DNA from: Bacillota bacterium
Lineage (GTDB): Bacteria; Bacillota_A; Clostridia; Tissierellales; Peptoniphilaceae
Reading direction: 5' to 3'
Assembly: GCA_023443045.1 (NCBI GenBank)
Contig: JAEZWK010000005.1
Location: 1-6,696, forward strand
Length of the DNA: 6,696 nucleotides
Of this stretch, positions 5,011 through 6,696 are shown piece by piece. Positions within the stretch are counted from its first letter, which is position 1, and every line of letters begins with the position of its first letter. The notes under the pieces are model-generated. The model ran no database searches and was not told where the DNA came from. It saw nothing but the letters and a program-made list of their open reading frames with translations. A program made the translations under genes and the position numbers.

Positions 5011-5423
5011 TGAAAACGAAAAGAATTATTATTTTATTATTTTTAATTTATTCTGTTGCATCATTTTTTTTAAAACCAAATGAAAACACAGATATATATG
5101 GTAGAATGGTTGTAGGTGTAGGTTATTTGGTAACAGCTTTATCGTTGGTCATTTTTATTATAGGAAAAGGTTCGGGATTTAATTTTAAAAATCCACTTAT
5201 GTTAAATCTAGATTTTAGAATGGACGTTTTGAGAATATTTGGTATAATGTCTGGTATATTTTTGTTCATAGGGATTGTGTTAGAATTTTTATATAATTAT
5301 TATGGACTAATCTATATGTATGATTTTATATCATTTTTAGTGGTTCTTATGCTGATTTTACAAACTTTTAATTTTGTATTGGACAAAAAAACAATGGATT
5401 ATAATAAGAAAAAAAAGGTGTAA
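5010..5423 (+). CDS. Four-segment membrane protein, function unknown
   Basis: This is a 137-residue hydrophobic protein with four predicted membrane segments at about 5-21, 33-52, 73-94 and 101-124. It has a short basic N-terminus (MKTKR) and a lysine-rich tail ending in KKKKV, so both ends should face the cytoplasm. The first segment could also be read as an uncleaved signal anchor. No enzyme motif is visible and the family is not recognised. The start codon shares one base with the msrAB stop (TAATG), with GGTGG at 5001-5005 as ribosome binding site, and hisS begins one base after its stop. The three genes are thus probably translationally coupled in one mRNA. No promoter is evident inside the operon. 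The link to methionine repair or tRNA charging may be no more than shared transcription. Confidence 0.82.
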   Translation: MKTKRIIILLFLIYSVASFFLKPNENTDIYGRMVVGVGYLVTALSLVIFIIGKGSGFNFKNPLMLNLDFRMDVLRIFGIMSGIFLFIGIVLEFLYNYYGLIYMYDFISFLVVLMLILQTFNFVLDKKTMDYNKKKKV

Positions 5424-5424
5424 T

Positions 5425-6696
5425 ATGTTAGAAAATTTTGAAGTTATAAAAGGGACAAATGAATATCTATCAGAAGAGCAGTATATTAGAGAAAAAATAA
5501 AGAATATTTTAAGTGAAGAGTTTCAAAAATATGGATTTGCTCCAGCTGAAACACCTATTTTATGCACTTATGATTTACTTGCGAGCAAGTACTCTGCTGA
5601 AGCAGATATTTTAAATGAAATCTATAAACTTTCAGATCAAGGTAAAAGAAACTTGGGATTGAGATTTGATTTAACTATAACATTGGTTAGAATGATACTT
5701 TCTAATCCGCAAATCAATTTTCCAATAAAAAGGTATGAAATAGGAAAAGTGTTTAGAGATGGTCCTGTTAAAGTTGGGAGATTAAGAGAGTTTACTCAAT
5801 GCGATATCGATGCTATAGGTATATCTAGCATGCTCCAAGAAGCTGAATATATGGATCTTATAAAAAGTGTGTTCGACAGATTGGATTTAGATATTACTAT
5901 TATTTATAACAACAGAAAATTACTTACAGGGTTGATCGAACATGTATTTGCAACTGATGATTTAGATACTATTAGAAAAATCATTATGATTATCGATAAA
6001 AAAGATAAGCTAAATGATAAGGAAATTATAGAAGAGTTTAAAAAAGAAAATTTAGATGATAAAAAATATTTGGAATTAAACAAATATCTAAATAAGAATC
6101 TAAATGAAATAATGGAATCTATAAATGCCGAAGCTATTTCTAACGAAAATATAAATCAAGGTATAAAGGAATTAATAGAATTAACAGAGTTTACAAAAAA
6201 TTCTAAAGCTAGTTCTGTAATGAATTTTGCGCCTTTTTTAGCAAGAGGAATTGATATATATACAGGAACCGTATGGGAAGTTATTGTAAAAAATAGAAAA
6301 ATTAATGATACCCCCTTTAATGTAAGCATAAGTGGGGGAGGAAGATATGATAAAATAATTACTAATTTTATTGATAATGGAAAAGAATATCCTGCCGTTG
6401 GTATGAGTTTTGGATTGGACGTAATTTATCAAGCTTTAAAATTAAAAAATAAAGATGAAAAAGAATCGATGCTTCAATTATTTATAATACCATTAAATAC
6501 ACAACAAGTGTCTATAGAACTAGCTAATAAATTAAGAGAATCTGGATTAAGATGTGATGTAGAAAAAATGGATAGACGAGTAAAAAAATCGATGCAACAC
6601 GCAAACAGGGAGAATATTCCCTTTGTAACAGTAATCGGTGAAGATGAAATAAAAAATAATAAAATTATTATAAGAAATATGTATTCTGGTGAAGAA
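5425..6696 (+). CDS. hisS: Histidyl-tRNA synthetase, 3' end cut by window
   Basis: This class II synthetase joins histidine to tRNA-His in the cytoplasm. There are 424 codons in the window with no stop, so only the last few residues are probably missing. Motif 2 is RYEIGKVFRDGP..VGRLREFTQCD (Arg111, Arg119, Arg121). The HisRS-specific histidine-site stretch is ARGIDIYTGTVWEV (Arg274), followed by SGGGRYD (303-309). An anticodon-binding domain starts near 350 (LFIIPLNTQ) and runs through NIPFVTVIGEDEI. That domain argues against HisZ, the paralogue that lacks it. The wording of motif 2 (RDGP, QCD) and YNNRKLL (161-167) resembles the archaeal/eukaryotic-like HisRS branch more than E. coli-type HisS. 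Motif 3 reads GMSFGLDVI, lacking the usual Arg. The ribosome binding site is AAGGTG at 5415-5420, and ATG follows the previous stop by one base. Last visible gene of the msrAB operon. Confidence 0.9.
   Translation, partial: MLENFEVIKGTNEYLSEEQYIREKIKNILSEEFQKYGFAPAETPILCTYDLLASKYSAEADILNEIYKLSDQGKRNLGLRFDLTITLVRMILSNPQINFPIKRYEIGKVFRDGPVKVGRLREFTQCDIDAIGISSMLQEAEYMDLIKSVFDRLDLDITIIYNNRKLLTGLIEHVFATDDLDTIRKIIMIIDKKDKLNDKEIIEEFKKENLDDKKYLELNKYLNKNLNEIMESINAEAISNENINQGIKELIELTEFTKNSKASSVMNFAPFLARGIDIYTGTVWEVIVKNRKINDTPFNVSISGGGRYDKIITNFIDNGKEYPAVGMSFGLDVIYQALKLKNKDEKESMLQLFIIPLNTQQVSIELANKLRESGLRCDVEKMDRRVKKSMQHANRENIPFVTVIGEDEIKNNKIIIRNMYSGEE

Noticed and set aside
5425..6696. HisZ (ATP phosphoribosyltransferase regulatory subunit)
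   Set aside because: The HisRS motif 2 arginines and the C-terminal anticodon-binding domain are present and no other his biosynthesis gene is nearby. The missing motif 3 Arg is the only point in favour.

Overview
The window is AT-rich (Arg is mostly AGA, Ile and Leu mostly ATA/TTA) with strong Shine-Dalgarno sites. It suggests a low-GC anaerobic member of the Bacillota, perhaps a Tissierellales/Peptoniphilaceae-type bacterium. That placement is an inference from composition and gene content and is not firm. Only the tuf fragment at the left edge uses C-ending codons heavily, as expected for one of the most highly expressed genes of a cell.

Layout. (1) 1-248: the 3' end of tuf (elongation factor Tu) and its intrinsic terminator. 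(2) About 368-2171: an accessory island made of a tandemly duplicated two-gene module, A1-B1-A2-B2. Gene A encoded a small exported protein with a signal peptide, and both copies are wrecked by frameshifts and stops. Gene B encodes a small membrane protein with three predicted membrane segments, and both copies are intact. The two units start with a perfect 24-nt direct repeat 866 bp apart. A single good promoter (368-396) lies in front of unit 1. (3) 2251-2582: an independent 83-residue gene that looks like a free-standing copy of the middle domain of FakA/DAK-like fatty-acid kinases, ending at a terminator that works in both directions. (4) 2581-3993, minus strand: a complete M17 leucyl aminopeptidase (pepA-like). 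(5) 4090-6696, plus strand: an apparent operon of a fused methionine sulfoxide reductase MsrAB, a four-segment membrane protein of unknown function, and a histidyl-tRNA synthetase that runs off the right edge. pepA and msrAB are divergent, with promoters back to back in a 96-bp gap.

How it fits together. The right half is housekeeping: peptide turnover, repair of oxidised methionine, and tRNA charging. The left half (A/B modules) is the unusual part. The exported-protein gene decayed twice while its membrane partner survived twice, which is the pattern expected if B protects against or partners something like A (for example a bacteriocin/immunity pair). That role is an inference, as neither family is recognised. 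The two A copies share the same missing base in a T-run and the same in-frame TAA. So either the lesions predate the duplication or this stretch has a role other than coding a full-length protein.
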